Below the pieces are notes generated by a model. That model made no database searches and was not told the DNA's origin. It saw nothing but the letters and a program-made list of their open reading frames with translations. The position numbers were made by a program, and so were the translations under genes. A stretch of 64,000 bases of DNA from Acidovorax sp. NCPPB 3576 (GTDB lineage: Bacteria; Pseudomonadota; Gammaproteobacteria; Burkholderiales; Burkholderiaceae_C): assembly GCF_028473605.1 (NCBI RefSeq), contig NZ_CP097267.1, positions 4,704,501 to 4,768,500 of the forward strand, read 5' to 3'. The stretch's first letter is position 1. Every line of letters starts with the position of its first letter. Shown piece after piece: positions 32,972-42,173 of this stretch.

Positions 32972-35026
32972 ATGGCCAAACGCTTCGACTCCACCCTGGT
33001 CAACGACGTGACGATGGCGGGCTTTCTCGTCGGCGTGATCGCGCTGATGATCCTGCCGCTGCCCACCATCCTCATCGATGCGCTGCTGGCCATCAATCTC
33101 ACGGTGAGCATCCTGCTGCTCATGACCGTGCTGTTCATACCGGACGCACTGTCGCTTTCGACCTTTCCCTCGCTGCTGCTGTTCACCACGCTGTTCCGGC
33201 TGGCGCTGAACATCGCCTCCACCAAGGCGATCTTGCTGCATGCGGACGCGGGCCACCTGATCGAGAGCTTCGGCCAGCTGGTGGTGGGTGGCAACCTGGT
33301 CGTGGGGATCGTGGTGTTCCTGGTGATCACCATCGTGCAGTTCATCGTGATCGCCAAGGGTTCCGAGCGCGTGGCAGAAGTCGGTGCGCGCTTCACGCTG
33401 GACGCCCTGCCCGGCAAGCAGATGAGCATCGACGCCGACCTGCGGGCCGGCCTGCTGACGCCCGACGAGGCCAAGCGAAAGCGCGCGCACCTGGGGATGG
33501 AGAGCATGCTGCACGGCGGCATGGACGGTGCGATGAAGTTCGTGAAGGGCGACGCCATCGCCGGGCTGATCATCACCATGGTGAACATCCTCGCCGGCGT
33601 GGTGGTGGGCATCATGTACCACAACATGACGGCCGGCGAAGCCGCCAACCGCTTCGCGGTGCTGTCCATCGGCGATGCCATGGTGTCGCAGATTCCCGCC
33701 CTTTTCATCTGTATGGCAGCCGGCGTGCTGACCACCCGTGTGACGGACGAGCACAAGACCAAGCCCACCTCGCTCGGCGAGGACATGACCGAACAGCTGA
33801 CCCGCAACCCGCGCTCGATGTATCTGGCTGCAGCGCTCACGATCGGCTTCGGTTTCATCCCGGGCTTTCCGCTGTTGCCGTTTGCCGTGCTGGCGGGCGG
33901 GCTGGTGGCTGGCGGACACTTCCTGACCAAGAAGCGCGCCCGTTTGGCAGGCAATTCGCTGTCCAAGCCGATCGCGGCACTGATGCGCGAGGGGGCCAAG
34001 GGCGATGCGCCGTCGATCCAGCAAAAAGCACCCGAATTTGCCAAGCCCCTGTCCATCCGCATGTCGGATGCGTTGGGCAAGCTGATCGATGCCGAGCGGC
34101 TCAACGGGGCACTCAACAAGGAGCGGGAGGGCCTGCAGTCCCGGCTGGGATTGCCCTTTCCCGGCGCTGCGATGTGGGTGGCCACCGACATGACCGGGCT
34201 TCGCTACGAGGTGCTGATCAACGATGTTCCGGTGGCGCAGCCGGAACTGCCCGGCCGCATGCTGCTGCTGCTCGATTCCGAATCTCCGCTGGCGGCATCC
34301 GCCCAGCAGCATGGACCCACGCTGGGCCGCGAGGTTTCGCTGTGGTTGCCACCGGAGGCCGTGCCCGGCGCTCAGCGCGAAGGCGTGTGCATCGACGTGG
34401 AGCAGGTCATCGCACGCGAAGTCGTGGGCATGCTGCAGCGGCACGCCCACCTGTTCATGGGTGTGCAGGAGGTGCAATGGGTGATCGAGCGCAGCATGCC
34501 GGAATACCCGGGGCTCGTGGCCGAAGTGCAGAAAATCATGCCCCTGCAACGCATGGCCGAAGTACTGCGCCGGCTGCTGGAGGAACAAGTGCCGATCCGC
34601 AACATCCGCAGCATCTTCGAGAGCCTGATCGTCTGGGGGCCGAAGGAAAAAGACCTGCTGCTGCTCACCGAATACGTGCGTTCCGACCTGGGCCGCTATC
34701 TCGCGCATGAAGCGACCAGCGGCCAGCGGCATCTGTCGGCGATCTTGCTCGACCCGGACATCGAGCAGGCCATCCGAGGCTGCATCAAGCCCACGCCGGC
34801 GGGGAACTATCTGGCCATGTCGCCCGATGACGCACGCGACCTGACCGAGCGCATCGCGGCGGTCGCGGATAACGCAAGGCAGCCCGGCGTGGCGCTGGTC
34901 ACCTCGATGGACATCCGCCGCTATGTGAAGAAGATGATCGAAAGCCGCCTCGACTGGCTGCGCGTGTATTCGTTCCAGGAGCTGGGAACCCAAGTAGAAC
35001 TGCGGCCCATCGGCCGCGTTTCCTGA
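32972..35026 (+). CDS. hrcV: T3SS export gate protein HrcV
   Basis: A 684-residue SctV/FlhA family protein. The N-terminal half has about eight membrane helices (MAGFLVGVIALMILPLPTILIDALLAINLTVSILLL) and the conserved RLALNIASTKAILL and DALPGKQMSIDADLRAGL sequences. The C-terminal half forms the cytoplasmic nonameric ring that docks chaperone-substrate complexes. Length is normal. It follows hrcU by 26 bp. Confidence 0.98.
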   Translation: MAKRFDSTLVNDVTMAGFLVGVIALMILPLPTILIDALLAINLTVSILLLMTVLFIPDALSLSTFPSLLLFTTLFRLALNIASTKAILLHADAGHLIESFGQLVVGGNLVVGIVVFLVITIVQFIVIAKGSERVAEVGARFTLDALPGKQMSIDADLRAGLLTPDEAKRKRAHLGMESMLHGGMDGAMKFVKGDAIAGLIITMVNILAGVVVGIMYHNMTAGEAANRFAVLSIGDAMVSQIPALFICMAAGVLTTRVTDEHKTKPTSLGEDMTEQLTRNPRSMYLAAALTIGFGFIPGFPLLPFAVLAGGLVAGGHFLTKKRARLAGNSLSKPIAALMREGAKGDAPSIQQKAPEFAKPLSIRMSDALGKLIDAERLNGALNKEREGLQSRLGLPFPGAAMWVATDMTGLRYEVLINDVPVAQPELPGRMLLLLDSESPLAASAQQHGPTLGREVSLWLPPEAVPGAQREGVCIDVEQVIAREVVGMLQRHAHLFMGVQEVQWVIERSMPEYPGLVAEVQKIMPLQRMAEVLRRLLEEQVPIRNIRSIFESLIVWGPKEKDLLLLTEYVRSDLGRYLAHEATSGQRHLSAILLDPDIEQAIRGCIKPTPAGNYLAMSPDDARDLTERIAAVADNARQPGVALVTSMDIRRYVKKMIESRLDWLRVYSFQELGTQVELRPIGRVS

Positions 35027-35037
35027 GGCGCACGGCC

Positions 35038-35808
35038 ATGGCCTCTCTCCAGCGCCCCGATCACACCCTGCGCCACGTGGCGCATCCCGCAGTGGCAGCC
35101 GCCGCCGCGCTGCTGCGGCCGAACGCGCAGGAGCGATTCCGCCGCGAGCTGTTTCCGCCCGCACTGCCTCAGGAGTCCCTTGCCCAGGCAGAGACGATCG
35201 AGTCCACCGACCCGTTCGCAATGGCCGTGGATGGCGCACCACCCGACCCCACGGACTCGGGCGATGGAGAAACACGGGAGCAGGCCGACTCGCAGGACGA
35301 TTCGCCCCAGGAAGAAGAGCGAGACAGCAGCGCCCCTGCGGCCTCTGCGCCACCAAGCCAAGCCCCGGCCCCCGACCTGTCGCCCCCGCAGTATTTCTTC
35401 ATTCAGGGCGACACCGTGCCGCCGCCGCTCGCACGTGCCCCCACCCCGGGAGAAACAGGGCACGGCCTGCCTGACGACCGCGCGCCCGTGCAAGCGGCCG
35501 GTATGGCCGGCAACGCCACGGATGCGGAGCCGCCGCAGTGGCTGCGCGATACCGCTCAGACGATCACCGACCTGTGCCTGCGGGCAGATCCGGCCTTCCA
35601 ATCCTGGGCCGTGACGGTGCCCATGGACCCCAAGGTGCTGCCGGAATGCGACCTGGCCCTGGGTCTTTCGGCCTATGCCATGACGCTTCGCTTTCGAACG
35701 GTGTCCTCCGAGTCCCGCCACCTAATCTCAAAGCATCGCGATCAACTGCATGGGTTGCTCGCCCGTCTGGGCACAGCCCACCGAAGCATCGACATTGACC
35801 TGGAATGA
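35038..35808 (+). CDS. hpaP: T3SS substrate-specificity switch protein HpaP (HpaC/SctP)
   Basis: A 256-residue protein. The N-terminal 150 residues are Pro/Ala/Asp-rich and disordered. The C-terminal 100 residues (AQTITDLCLRADPAFQSWAVTVPMDPKVLPECDLALGLSAYAMTLRF) form the T3S4 domain of SctP proteins. It should bind HrcU and switch export from HrpB2 and pilin to effectors. The order hrcV-hpaP-hrcQ is as in Xanthomonas. Its stop overlaps hrcQ as ATGA. Confidence 0.88.
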   Translation: MASLQRPDHTLRHVAHPAVAAAAALLRPNAQERFRRELFPPALPQESLAQAETIESTDPFAMAVDGAPPDPTDSGDGETREQADSQDDSPQEEERDSSAPAASAPPSQAPAPDLSPPQYFFIQGDTVPPPLARAPTPGETGHGLPDDRAPVQAAGMAGNATDAEPPQWLRDTAQTITDLCLRADPAFQSWAVTVPMDPKVLPECDLALGLSAYAMTLRFRTVSSESRHLISKHRDQLHGLLARLGTAHRSIDIDLE

Positions 35809-36857
35809 CCTTGAACGCAGTCAAGCCACCGGCTTTTCCCCTCAGCGACCTCGCAAGGTACCTAAAGCCCATGGACCGCGGCGAAGCCCGTCTGGCGCGG
35901 GTGATGTTCGACCGGCGTTTCGTGCGATGGGTCCGGGCCCTTTCGGGGCAACCGGATGCGTCGATCAGTTGGGCACCCGGTCAATCGGGCAAACGCATCA
36001 GCATGGAATTCCGGTCGACGCAGGGCACGATGCGACTGTCGGTACCCAGGGCAGACTGGCCTGCTCTGGAAATGGCAGCACGCCTACCAGACATGGCGCT
36101 TGCTCGGGACGTCGCACAGTCGCTGCTGGCCCAGCCACTGGCTCCTTTCCAGTCCCGCTTTGCAGGCCTGGTTCTGCATCGACTGCAGCTTGATACCGTC
36201 GCAGCGCCGTTTGAAATCACCACGAGAAATCGCCGCATCGGGCTGCAGACCATCGACGACGCGATGGCTGGACAGATTCAAGCGCTGCTGGCCGCCTCGG
36301 TCCGAAGCGATGCAAGCCACCTTCTCGGCCTGCGCGTGGCCTGCCGCATCCGGCTCGCAAGCAAAACGTATTGCGCCTCCGAACTGGGATCGGTCGGGAA
36401 GGGCGATGTGTTGCTCACAGGCTTGCCCGCCGCAGCTTCGGCCTCTCTGCATTGCCACTTGTTTTTTGGAATGGGCGTCTCCATGGAAACCACCGCACAA
36501 ATCGATATCGACTCGCACCAAGCCACGCTCGACAGGGCACCTCAACCCGGCGGCGATTCCATCCCGGAGCATGAGGTGCCAGCGGGTGTGGAGATCGGTG
36601 GCATCGGAAAGCTGTCCATCCCCGTGGCCTTCGAGATAGACAGTGCCCGTGTCCGGCTCGACGACCTCGCCGCCTTCGGTCCGGGGTCCGTCATCACATT
36701 GGACATGCCAGTGCGCGAAGCACTGGTGCGCCTTGTGTGCCACGACCAGGTCGTCGGCATCGGCCGCTTGATCGTCATCGGCGAGCAGCTCGGCGTGCGC
36801 ATCGAGCGCATGGGGCTCAGCCAGGCGGCCGAAGCCCCATCGCAAGATTTGCCATGA
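35805..36857 (+). CDS. hrcQ: T3SS sorting-platform protein HrcQ
   Basis: A 350-residue C-ring protein. The C-terminal SPOA domain (about 265-335: IGKLSIPVAFEIDSARVRLDDLAAFGPG, then VRLVCHDQVVGIGRLIVIGEQLGVRIERM) identifies the FliN/HrcQ family. The N-terminal part is the poorly conserved region found in unsplit HrcQ. It overlaps both neighbours, hpaP and hrcR, by 4 bp. Confidence 0.92.
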   Translation: MTLNAVKPPAFPLSDLARYLKPMDRGEARLARVMFDRRFVRWVRALSGQPDASISWAPGQSGKRISMEFRSTQGTMRLSVPRADWPALEMAARLPDMALARDVAQSLLAQPLAPFQSRFAGLVLHRLQLDTVAAPFEITTRNRRIGLQTIDDAMAGQIQALLAASVRSDASHLLGLRVACRIRLASKTYCASELGSVGKGDVLLTGLPAAASASLHCHLFFGMGVSMETTAQIDIDSHQATLDRAPQPGGDSIPEHEVPAGVEIGGIGKLSIPVAFEIDSARVRLDDLAAFGPGSVITLDMPVREALVRLVCHDQVVGIGRLIVIGEQLGVRIERMGLSQAAEAPSQDLP

Positions 36858-37525
36858 CTCCGCTGTCGTCCGTGCAGGGGCTGGACCCCGTCTCGCTGTT
36901 CATCGCCCTGATGGCGCTGGCGGTACTGCCATTCGCGGCCATGGTGGTGACCTCATACACCAAGGTGGTGGTGGTGCTGGGCTTGCTGCGCAACGCATTG
37001 GGCATTCAGCAGGTGCCGCCCAACATGGTGCTCAACGGCATCGCCATCATCATCTCGATCTACGTCATGGCACCGGTGGCCATGGAAGCGGCCGACCAGA
37101 TCCAGAACGCGCCGCCCTCATCGCAGACGTCCAACACCCAGCAGCTGTTGGCGGCGGCCTCGGCCGCCAAAGAGCCATTCCGGCAGTTTCTCGTCAAGCA
37201 CGCGCACCCTGCCGAGAAGGCATTCTTTCTGAAGTCGGCGCAGGCGATATGGCCCCAGGAGCGCGCGAAGGCCCTGCTGGCGGACGATTTGATCGTCGTA
37301 GCCCCCGCCTTTTTGCTGACCGAGCTGACGGCCGCCTTTCGCATCGGCTTTCTGCTGTACCTGGCGTTCGTGATCGTGGAGCTGGTCATCGCCAACGTGC
37401 TGCTGGCGATGGGCCTGTCGCAGGTGTCGCCCACCAACATCGCCATACCGTTCAAGCTGCTGCTGTTCGTCGTGCTCGACGGATGGTCTCAGGTCATGCA
37501 CGGGCTCGTATTGACCTACCGATGA
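36854..37525 (+). CDS. hrcR: T3SS export-apparatus protein HrcR
   Basis: A 223-residue SctR/FliP family membrane protein. Helices near both ends, the ATG at 36854 overlapping the hrcQ stop, and the motif SYTKVVVVLGLLRNALGIQQVPPNMVLNGIA are diagnostic. The region between helices includes ELTAAFRIGFLLYLAF. With HrcS and HrcT it forms the entry portal of the export channel. Confidence 0.97.
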   Translation: MTPLSSVQGLDPVSLFIALMALAVLPFAAMVVTSYTKVVVVLGLLRNALGIQQVPPNMVLNGIAIIISIYVMAPVAMEAADQIQNAPPSSQTSNTQQLLAAASAAKEPFRQFLVKHAHPAEKAFFLKSAQAIWPQERAKALLADDLIVVAPAFLLTELTAAFRIGFLLYLAFVIVELVIANVLLAMGLSQVSPTNIAIPFKLLLFVVLDGWSQVMHGLVLTYR

Positions 37526-37541
37526 CGAAGGACACGCCGCC

Positions 37542-37805
37542 ATGACGCACGACAGCATCGTTCAACTGACCTCCGAGGCGCTCATGCTGTGCCTCATCCT
37601 GTCGCTGCCCGCCGTGGCAGTGGCAGCCATCGTCGGCTTGCTGGTGGCCCTGGTGCAGGCCGTGACCTCGCTTCAGGATGCGGCCATTTCGCAAGGCATC
37701 AAGCTGATCTGCGTGACGGTCACCGTCGCGGTGTCCGCGCCCTGGGTCGGCACGACGGTGCTTCAGTTCTCCCAAAGATTGCTTGCCGCAACGTTCACGC
37801 CATGA
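37542..37805 (+). CDS. hrcS: T3SS export-apparatus protein HrcS
   Basis: An 87-residue protein with two membrane helices (LCLILSLPAVAVAAIVGLLVALVQAVTSLQD and ICVTVTVAVSAPWVGTTVLQF). It belongs to the SctS/FliQ family, with the conserved QAVTSLQDAAIS loop. Length is standard. The last 4 bp overlap the following hpaA-like gene. Confidence 0.97.
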   Translation: MTHDSIVQLTSEALMLCLILSLPAVAVAAIVGLLVALVQAVTSLQDAAISQGIKLICVTVTVAVSAPWVGTTVLQFSQRLLAATFTP

Positions 37806-38854
37806 ATCCCAACACGCCACTCGTCCGTGGGGTGCAGATGCAGTTGCTCAAGCAGCTGCGTCTGCGCCAGCACAACCATTTGGTTGCGCAGGCCGCCTCG
37901 GCCCAGCATGAGCAGGCTGCGCGCAACGCATCGATCATGCAGGGCCGTTTCGGCGACTATGTTTTTCGCACGGTTCCCCGCCCGCCGCTGCCTTTGCCGC
38001 CAAAACAGGCCAAGCTCCCCGGCCAGCCCGAAGCTCCATTCCTGGCGCAGGGGCAAGACATCCCGCTCGAAATCCTGCAAACCGATCCCCAGGACACCGA
38101 AGAGCGCCTGGGATCTGCCGAACGGTGGAAGACTGCGCTCGACGACGACCGCGGAGAACGCTACGCCCGGTATCGGGAATCGCTCCGGGACGCCGGAAAC
38201 GAATCCGTTCCGCTGGACAGCTTTTTGCGCCAAGGAAGCAACAGCCGGGACAAAGGAGATTCCCAGGACAACTCGGAAGGCAGCCATTCCGGTTCGGGAT
38301 CAGGTTCTGGGTCCGGTTCGGGGTCAGGGTCCGGTTCGGGCTCCGGGTCAGGGTCAGGGTCCGGTTCGGGGTCAGGCTCTGGCTCTGGCAAAGGCGACCA
38401 AGGAGGCTCACGCGAACAGTCGCCAACCAACCGGATGGCCAAAGCCGGACTGGCCGCAGGCGCCATGGCGGCTCAAGATGCCTTGCAGAGGCATTACGCC
38501 GGCACGGCGCAGGACCGGGCCCAGGCTCTCACGCAGCGGCTGTGGGAACACAGCCGCAAGCCCCACTTCGCGGCCACCGCCACGCGGAGCATGGCAGAGA
38601 CAGCGGCTTATCTGCGACACCATGGCGAACGGGGGGCATTGAGCACCCTGCAGCGGGTGAAGATCGCGGTGCTGCAGTGCGGCGCAGCCGCACCCGATTC
38701 CGCCAGCGACACCGTTCGCATGAAAAATCTCAAGGTTTTGCTGCCCCTGGCCTTGCTGAACACCGATCTGCCGCGCACGCCCTCCCAGGCACAAATCGCG
38801 ATGGAGCGGCAATTGCAGGCCAGCCAGTCCCTGGCGAGGCCCCTTCGCCCATGA
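37802..38854 (+). CDS. hpaA: HpaA-like T3SS control protein with Ser-Gly linker
   Basis: A 350-residue basic protein in the slot of hpaA, directly after hrcS and ending in the hpaB gene. HpaA of Xanthomonas is a secreted regulator that binds HpaB. Here the N-terminal 160 residues are charged and Pro-rich. A run of about 17 Ser-Gly pairs (38290-38393) separates them from a helical C-terminal domain (MAETAAYLRHHGERGALSTLQRVK; RMKNLKVLLPLALLNTDLP). Naming is mainly positional. ATGA overlaps link it to hrcS and hpaB. Confidence 0.7.
   Translation: MNPNTPLVRGVQMQLLKQLRLRQHNHLVAQAASAQHEQAARNASIMQGRFGDYVFRTVPRPPLPLPPKQAKLPGQPEAPFLAQGQDIPLEILQTDPQDTEERLGSAERWKTALDDDRGERYARYRESLRDAGNESVPLDSFLRQGSNSRDKGDSQDNSEGSHSGSGSGSGSGSGSGSGSGSGSGSGSGSGSGSGSGKGDQGGSREQSPTNRMAKAGLAAGAMAAQDALQRHYAGTAQDRAQALTQRLWEHSRKPHFAATATRSMAETAAYLRHHGERGALSTLQRVKIAVLQCGAAAPDSASDTVRMKNLKVLLPLALLNTDLPRTPSQAQIAMERQLQASQSLARPLRP
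38290..38393 (+). repeat. Ser-Gly-coding 6-bp repeat in hpaA-like gene
   Basis: A run of about 17 six-base units (gg-ttcgga and variants) codes for alternating Gly and Ser. Codon use varies between units, so the run is not perfect at DNA level. It is a flexible linker and its length may change by slippage. Confidence 0.85.
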
Positions 38855-39306
38855 GCCTCGACCAATACAACCAGTTGGTCACCGAGCTGTGCGAGGCCAT
38901 CGACCTGCCCGATCCGCAAGCGGTGCTGGCCCAGGGCTGGATCGAGGTGGAAGGGTTCGAGGTTCTGCTGTCCCACTACGAGAACGATCCCGCAGCGCTG
39001 TATCTCAACTTTCACTTCGGAATCGTCACCGCGGGACGAACGCTGACCATCTTCCGGCTGCTGCTGGAAGCCAACCTCACTGTCTATGCACAGGATCAGG
39101 CCCAGGCCGGAATCAACCCCGACACGGGAGGAATCATTCTCATCGTGCGGGTGCCGATGACACCGGAAATTACTGGCACCTGGCTGGCCGAAACACTGAC
39201 CCACTACACCGAACACGGACGTTACTGGAAGGACAACGTGCTCAGTTCCACCGACGAAGCCTTCAACGGCATTTGTGCGGGAGACTACATCTGGCTCAAG
39301 GTGTGA
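38851..39306 (+). CDS. hpaB: General T3SS chaperone and exit-control protein HpaB
   Basis: A 151-residue acidic CesT-fold protein. The central sequence (EVLLSHYENDPAALYLNFHFG, then LTIFRLLLEANLTVYAQDQAQ) is typical of HpaB, the general chaperone that promotes effector export in Xanthomonas and Acidovorax. It ends with YTEHGRYWKDNVL. It is the last gene of the hrcU operon. The next gene, hrpG, converges 44 bp away. Confidence 0.92.
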   Translation: MSLDQYNQLVTELCEAIDLPDPQAVLAQGWIEVEGFEVLLSHYENDPAALYLNFHFGIVTAGRTLTIFRLLLEANLTVYAQDQAQAGINPDTGGIILIVRVPMTPEITGTWLAETLTHYTEHGRYWKDNVLSSTDEAFNGICAGDYIWLKV

Positions 39307-39350
39307 AATTCCGGCGGGCCCCGCACTTTTCTGGGCGGCGCACTGACCCG

Positions 39351-40064
39351 TTACCAGTAAAGCGCGGTGTATTCGTTGCCTGCCGCCTCTTTCCCCTCAT
39401 GCGACAGCAGCCGGTAGCCCCGCCCATAAGCCGCCTGAACGCGCAGTTGGCATCCGGCTTCGCGCAACTTGGTGCGCAGCTTGTAGATGTGCTGCTCCAA
39501 GGTGCGCTTGTTGGACTCGACCGAGCGCCCCCATACCTTGGCAGTGATGGTCGGCAAAGACACCACTTGGTTGGGCTTGGAAAACAGCAGGCAGGCCAAT
39601 TCGCATTCGCGGTGCGTGAGTCCGACGGTCTTGTCTCCATGAACGAGGCAGAGCCTGGCAGGGTCGAGCCGGCAGCCGTCCACATCGATGGGGTGGGCGG
39701 CCTGGAAAGCCTGGGCCTCCATGTGCCCTCGCAGCCGAGTCTTGAGTTCGTCGTGCCCTACGCGGGAGAGGCTGATGTAGTCCACCGCCCCGCAGGCCAG
39801 GGCCACACCGAAGCCGGCGTGCAACTCTGCGCCCACCACCACGACAGGGACCTGATCGGACACGCAGGTTTTGATCAATCCCAAATCTTCCGCCAAGGTG
39901 CCTCCACAGTCTTCGAGGATCACGGCATCAAAAGCCTGCTGCCTCACCTGCATGCGAAAAGCGGCAATGCTGACGTGCAGCATGGCCTGGATTCCGCCAC
40001 GGGAAAGCAGATCCACCAGGAACTGATTTACCGTCGATCGACGCGAAAGAAGAGCAATGTTCAT
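39351..40064 (-). CDS. hrpG: OmpR-type response regulator HrpG
   Basis: A 237-residue regulator. The receiver domain (1-120) carries a possible phosphorylated Asp52 in VILEDCGG. The C-terminal winged helix (about 130-225) has LTHRECELACLLFSKPNQVV and GRGYRLLSHEG. HrpG in Xanthomonas, Ralstonia and Acidovorax senses the plant environment and turns on hrpX. It is transcribed away from hrpX across a 629-bp AT-rich gap, at the end of the island. Confidence 0.9.
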   Translation of the reverse strand: MNIALLSRRSTVNQFLVDLLSRGGIQAMLHVSIAAFRMQVRQQAFDAVILEDCGGTLAEDLGLIKTCVSDQVPVVVVGAELHAGFGVALACGAVDYISLSRVGHDELKTRLRGHMEAQAFQAAHPIDVDGCRLDPARLCLVHGDKTVGLTHRECELACLLFSKPNQVVSLPTITAKVWGRSVESNKRTLEQHIYKLRTKLREAGCQLRVQAAYGRGYRLLSHEGKEAAGNEYTALYW

Positions 40065-40693
40065 GGAAACCCTCGACGCAAATTTAAATCGACAAATGGC
40101 GGCGCATCGCGCTGCCCCCTGGCCTGTTCAGCTGGACGTAGGTGCCGAACGAGAGCAATTGGGTTGCTACACATCGTCACAGATTTTGCAATTTTATTGC
40201 AGCCTTCCGCGGAACAGAATCAGCGAAATGTGCTCCGCAGTATGCCCTTTTGGCAGGGCAATTGCTTATAGGCAATAACTATTCGACGCCATAGCACTCC
40301 CTTATCGCTCACCGATCGAGCCCCACCTTTCTCAATCGAATGGCACTGCCTTAGCCGTTTTTTGTTGGCAGTACCAGCCCTTTTTGCAGCTCCCTTTTCC
40401 CTGAGCAGCCGCTGGTTGACGACATGAATTCACTCTAAGCACCTTGGATGAACGCGGAAGCAGCCCTTCATGAAAAGCCGATGACCCGCAGATGAATATT
40501 GGATGAATGGTGAATGAAGGCGCTGCCAATAGCTTCAGGCAGCGCGTTCAAAGGTATCCGAAGGCACTCACATCAAAACGTGCCAATTAGCAAAAGTTGA
40601 GGATTGAACGTAAGGAAGTTGAGCATTGCCTGGACGCCCGTTCCTAGCATCGAGTGGTCATCAATCAAAGGCGCGGCAACACCGCGAAGACCC
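40065..40693. promoter_or_regulatory. hrpG-hrpX intergenic control region
   Basis: The region is clearly richer in A+T than its surroundings and holds no supported gene. It should contain both divergent promoters. Near 40430-40520 the element GATGAA/GAATGAA recurs several times in direct orientation (for example ggatgaacg, gatgaatat, ggatgaatg, gaatgaagg), which may be a regulator-binding array. Exact sites cannot be assigned. Confidence 0.45.
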
Positions 40694-42121
40694 ATGCTGC
40701 TCACACTTCTGTCGTTGACCTGCCAGCGCGCCCAAGCCCAGGCGCCGGAGCTCTCCAATCTCATCCACGCCATGCGCGTCAAGGACGCAGCGGGCATCGG
40801 CCGGCGCCGCCTAGAGCGCAATGGCCGCGATACCGGCACCCCGCAAGAAGGGGCGCTGCTGGGACGCAGCCTGCTGCTGGTGGGCATGGAAGAGGCCGCC
40901 AGCGAAGTGTTTCACCAGCAACTCAAGGCCTATGACCAAGTCTCGCGCAGCAATGTGCGCTGGCAGTCTGCACTGGACCAGGCCTGGCTCTTTCATCACC
41001 TGAACAAGCCCGCCCGTGCCGTCGCCTGCTGGGCGATCGTGGCCGGGGACCACGAAGCCCCGGTGGAACTGCGCGTGGAAGGCCACTGCGGCAAGGCGCT
41101 TTCGCTGCAGGCCCTGGGCCAGCATGCCGAAGCCCTGGCCACGGCACGCCAGGCCGAGGCGCTCTGCCAGGCCGGCAATGCGGCCATGCTGGAGCCTCAT
41201 GCCCAGGCGATCCGCCTTGAAGTGCTGGCAAGGGTTCACCTGCTGCGCCACGAAGAGCTGACCGACCACGCGCTTTCGGAGTCCGCCGTAGCGCTGGCGC
41301 GCGACCTCCCCTCGGAGGCGGAAATGGTGGCCGAACTGGCGGCACTGGAATCGAGCGCGCGCGTGCCCAAACTGCTGCAAGCCCGCCTGGCTTACCTGCG
41401 CTGCGGCTTGCTGGGACAGCACGCTGCCGGCCGGCAGGAGGCCGTGGCTGGCTTCGTGCGCTGGCTGCGCGAACACGAACTGGCCGGCCTGGAATCGCAA
41501 GTCAGAGTCGAAGCCTGCCTGGCGTTGCTGACCGACAAGGCGGCCACGGGCGCCCGTGAGGTGATCCAGCCGCTGGCCAGCGTCGAGCGCGAGGTCGATC
41601 GGCACCCCTACGCGTCCGACATCCAGTACTGCCTGTCCAAGATCCACATGGAAGAAGGCCGCCTGGGCGAGTCATTGCGCCAATACAAGCGGCACGTCGC
41701 CCAGGCCATGCGGGTGGTGCACAACACGGTCCTTGCGCGCATGAACAGCGCGGCAGCCACCCTGCCCTCGCAAGCGCAGGACACGACCGGGCTGCGCCTG
41801 CCCCCCCGCTACCGTGCGGCCTACCGCTATATCGTCGAGCACCTGCACGACGCCAACCTGTCGGTGCGCGAGATCGCAGGCCGCCTGGGCGTCACCGAGC
41901 GCGCACTGCAGTTGGCGTTCCGCAACCACCTGGGCATGACGCCGGCGGAGCTGATCCGTACAGAGCGCGTGAAGCGCATCGAAGACGAGCTGCGCGAGAT
42001 GAGCGAGACCGGCGGACGGGCCCACATGCTGGACGTGGCGTCCCGCTGGGGCATCTGCAACCGGTCCACGCTGGCCAACGCCTTCAAGCTGTCGTCCGCC
42101 CGCGCCGCAGATGCGCACTGA
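40694..42121 (+). CDS. hrpX: AraC-type master regulator HrpX/HrpB
   Basis: A 475-residue regulator, the same length as Xanthomonas HrpX and Ralstonia HrpB (about 476) when ATG 40694 is used. A TTG at 40604 would add 30 residues. Residues 20-350 are TPR-like helices (ALLGRSLLLVGMEEAASEVFHQQLKAYDQ). The C-terminal AraC domain has YIVEHLHDANLSVREIAGRLGVTERALQLAFRNHLGMTPAELIRTERVKRI, but the second motif is spaced as in HrpB. It should bind the PIP boxes seen before hrcC, hrpB7, hrcU and the LRR gene. Confidence 0.93.
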   Translation: MLLTLLSLTCQRAQAQAPELSNLIHAMRVKDAAGIGRRRLERNGRDTGTPQEGALLGRSLLLVGMEEAASEVFHQQLKAYDQVSRSNVRWQSALDQAWLFHHLNKPARAVACWAIVAGDHEAPVELRVEGHCGKALSLQALGQHAEALATARQAEALCQAGNAAMLEPHAQAIRLEVLARVHLLRHEELTDHALSESAVALARDLPSEAEMVAELAALESSARVPKLLQARLAYLRCGLLGQHAAGRQEAVAGFVRWLREHELAGLESQVRVEACLALLTDKAATGAREVIQPLASVEREVDRHPYASDIQYCLSKIHMEEGRLGESLRQYKRHVAQAMRVVHNTVLARMNSAAATLPSQAQDTTGLRLPPRYRAAYRYIVEHLHDANLSVREIAGRLGVTERALQLAFRNHLGMTPAELIRTERVKRIEDELREMSETGGRAHMLDVASRWGICNRSTLANAFKLSSARAADAH

Positions 42122-42127
42122 TCCCGC

Positions 42128-42167
42128 GGCCGGCAGGGCGCGGCAGCCGCCCGCCGCCCGGCCCTTT
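42128..42167 (+). terminator. Possible terminator after hrpX
   Basis: GGCCGG (42128-42133) can pair with CCGGCC (42158-42163), with an inner GCGGC/GCCGC helix, followed only by CTTTCT. The weak T-run makes it uncertain. It marks the right edge of the island, 11 bp before chorismate mutase. Confidence 0.4.
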
Positions 42168-42173
42168 CTCCGC

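Noticed and set aside
32687..35356. An 889-codon open frame opposite hrcV
   Set aside because: It is antisense to a clearly real gene, with composition typical of shadow frames.
40332..40529. A 65-codon frame in the hrpG-hrpX gap
   Set aside because: It has no ribosome site, no family likeness and lies in the AT-rich control region.
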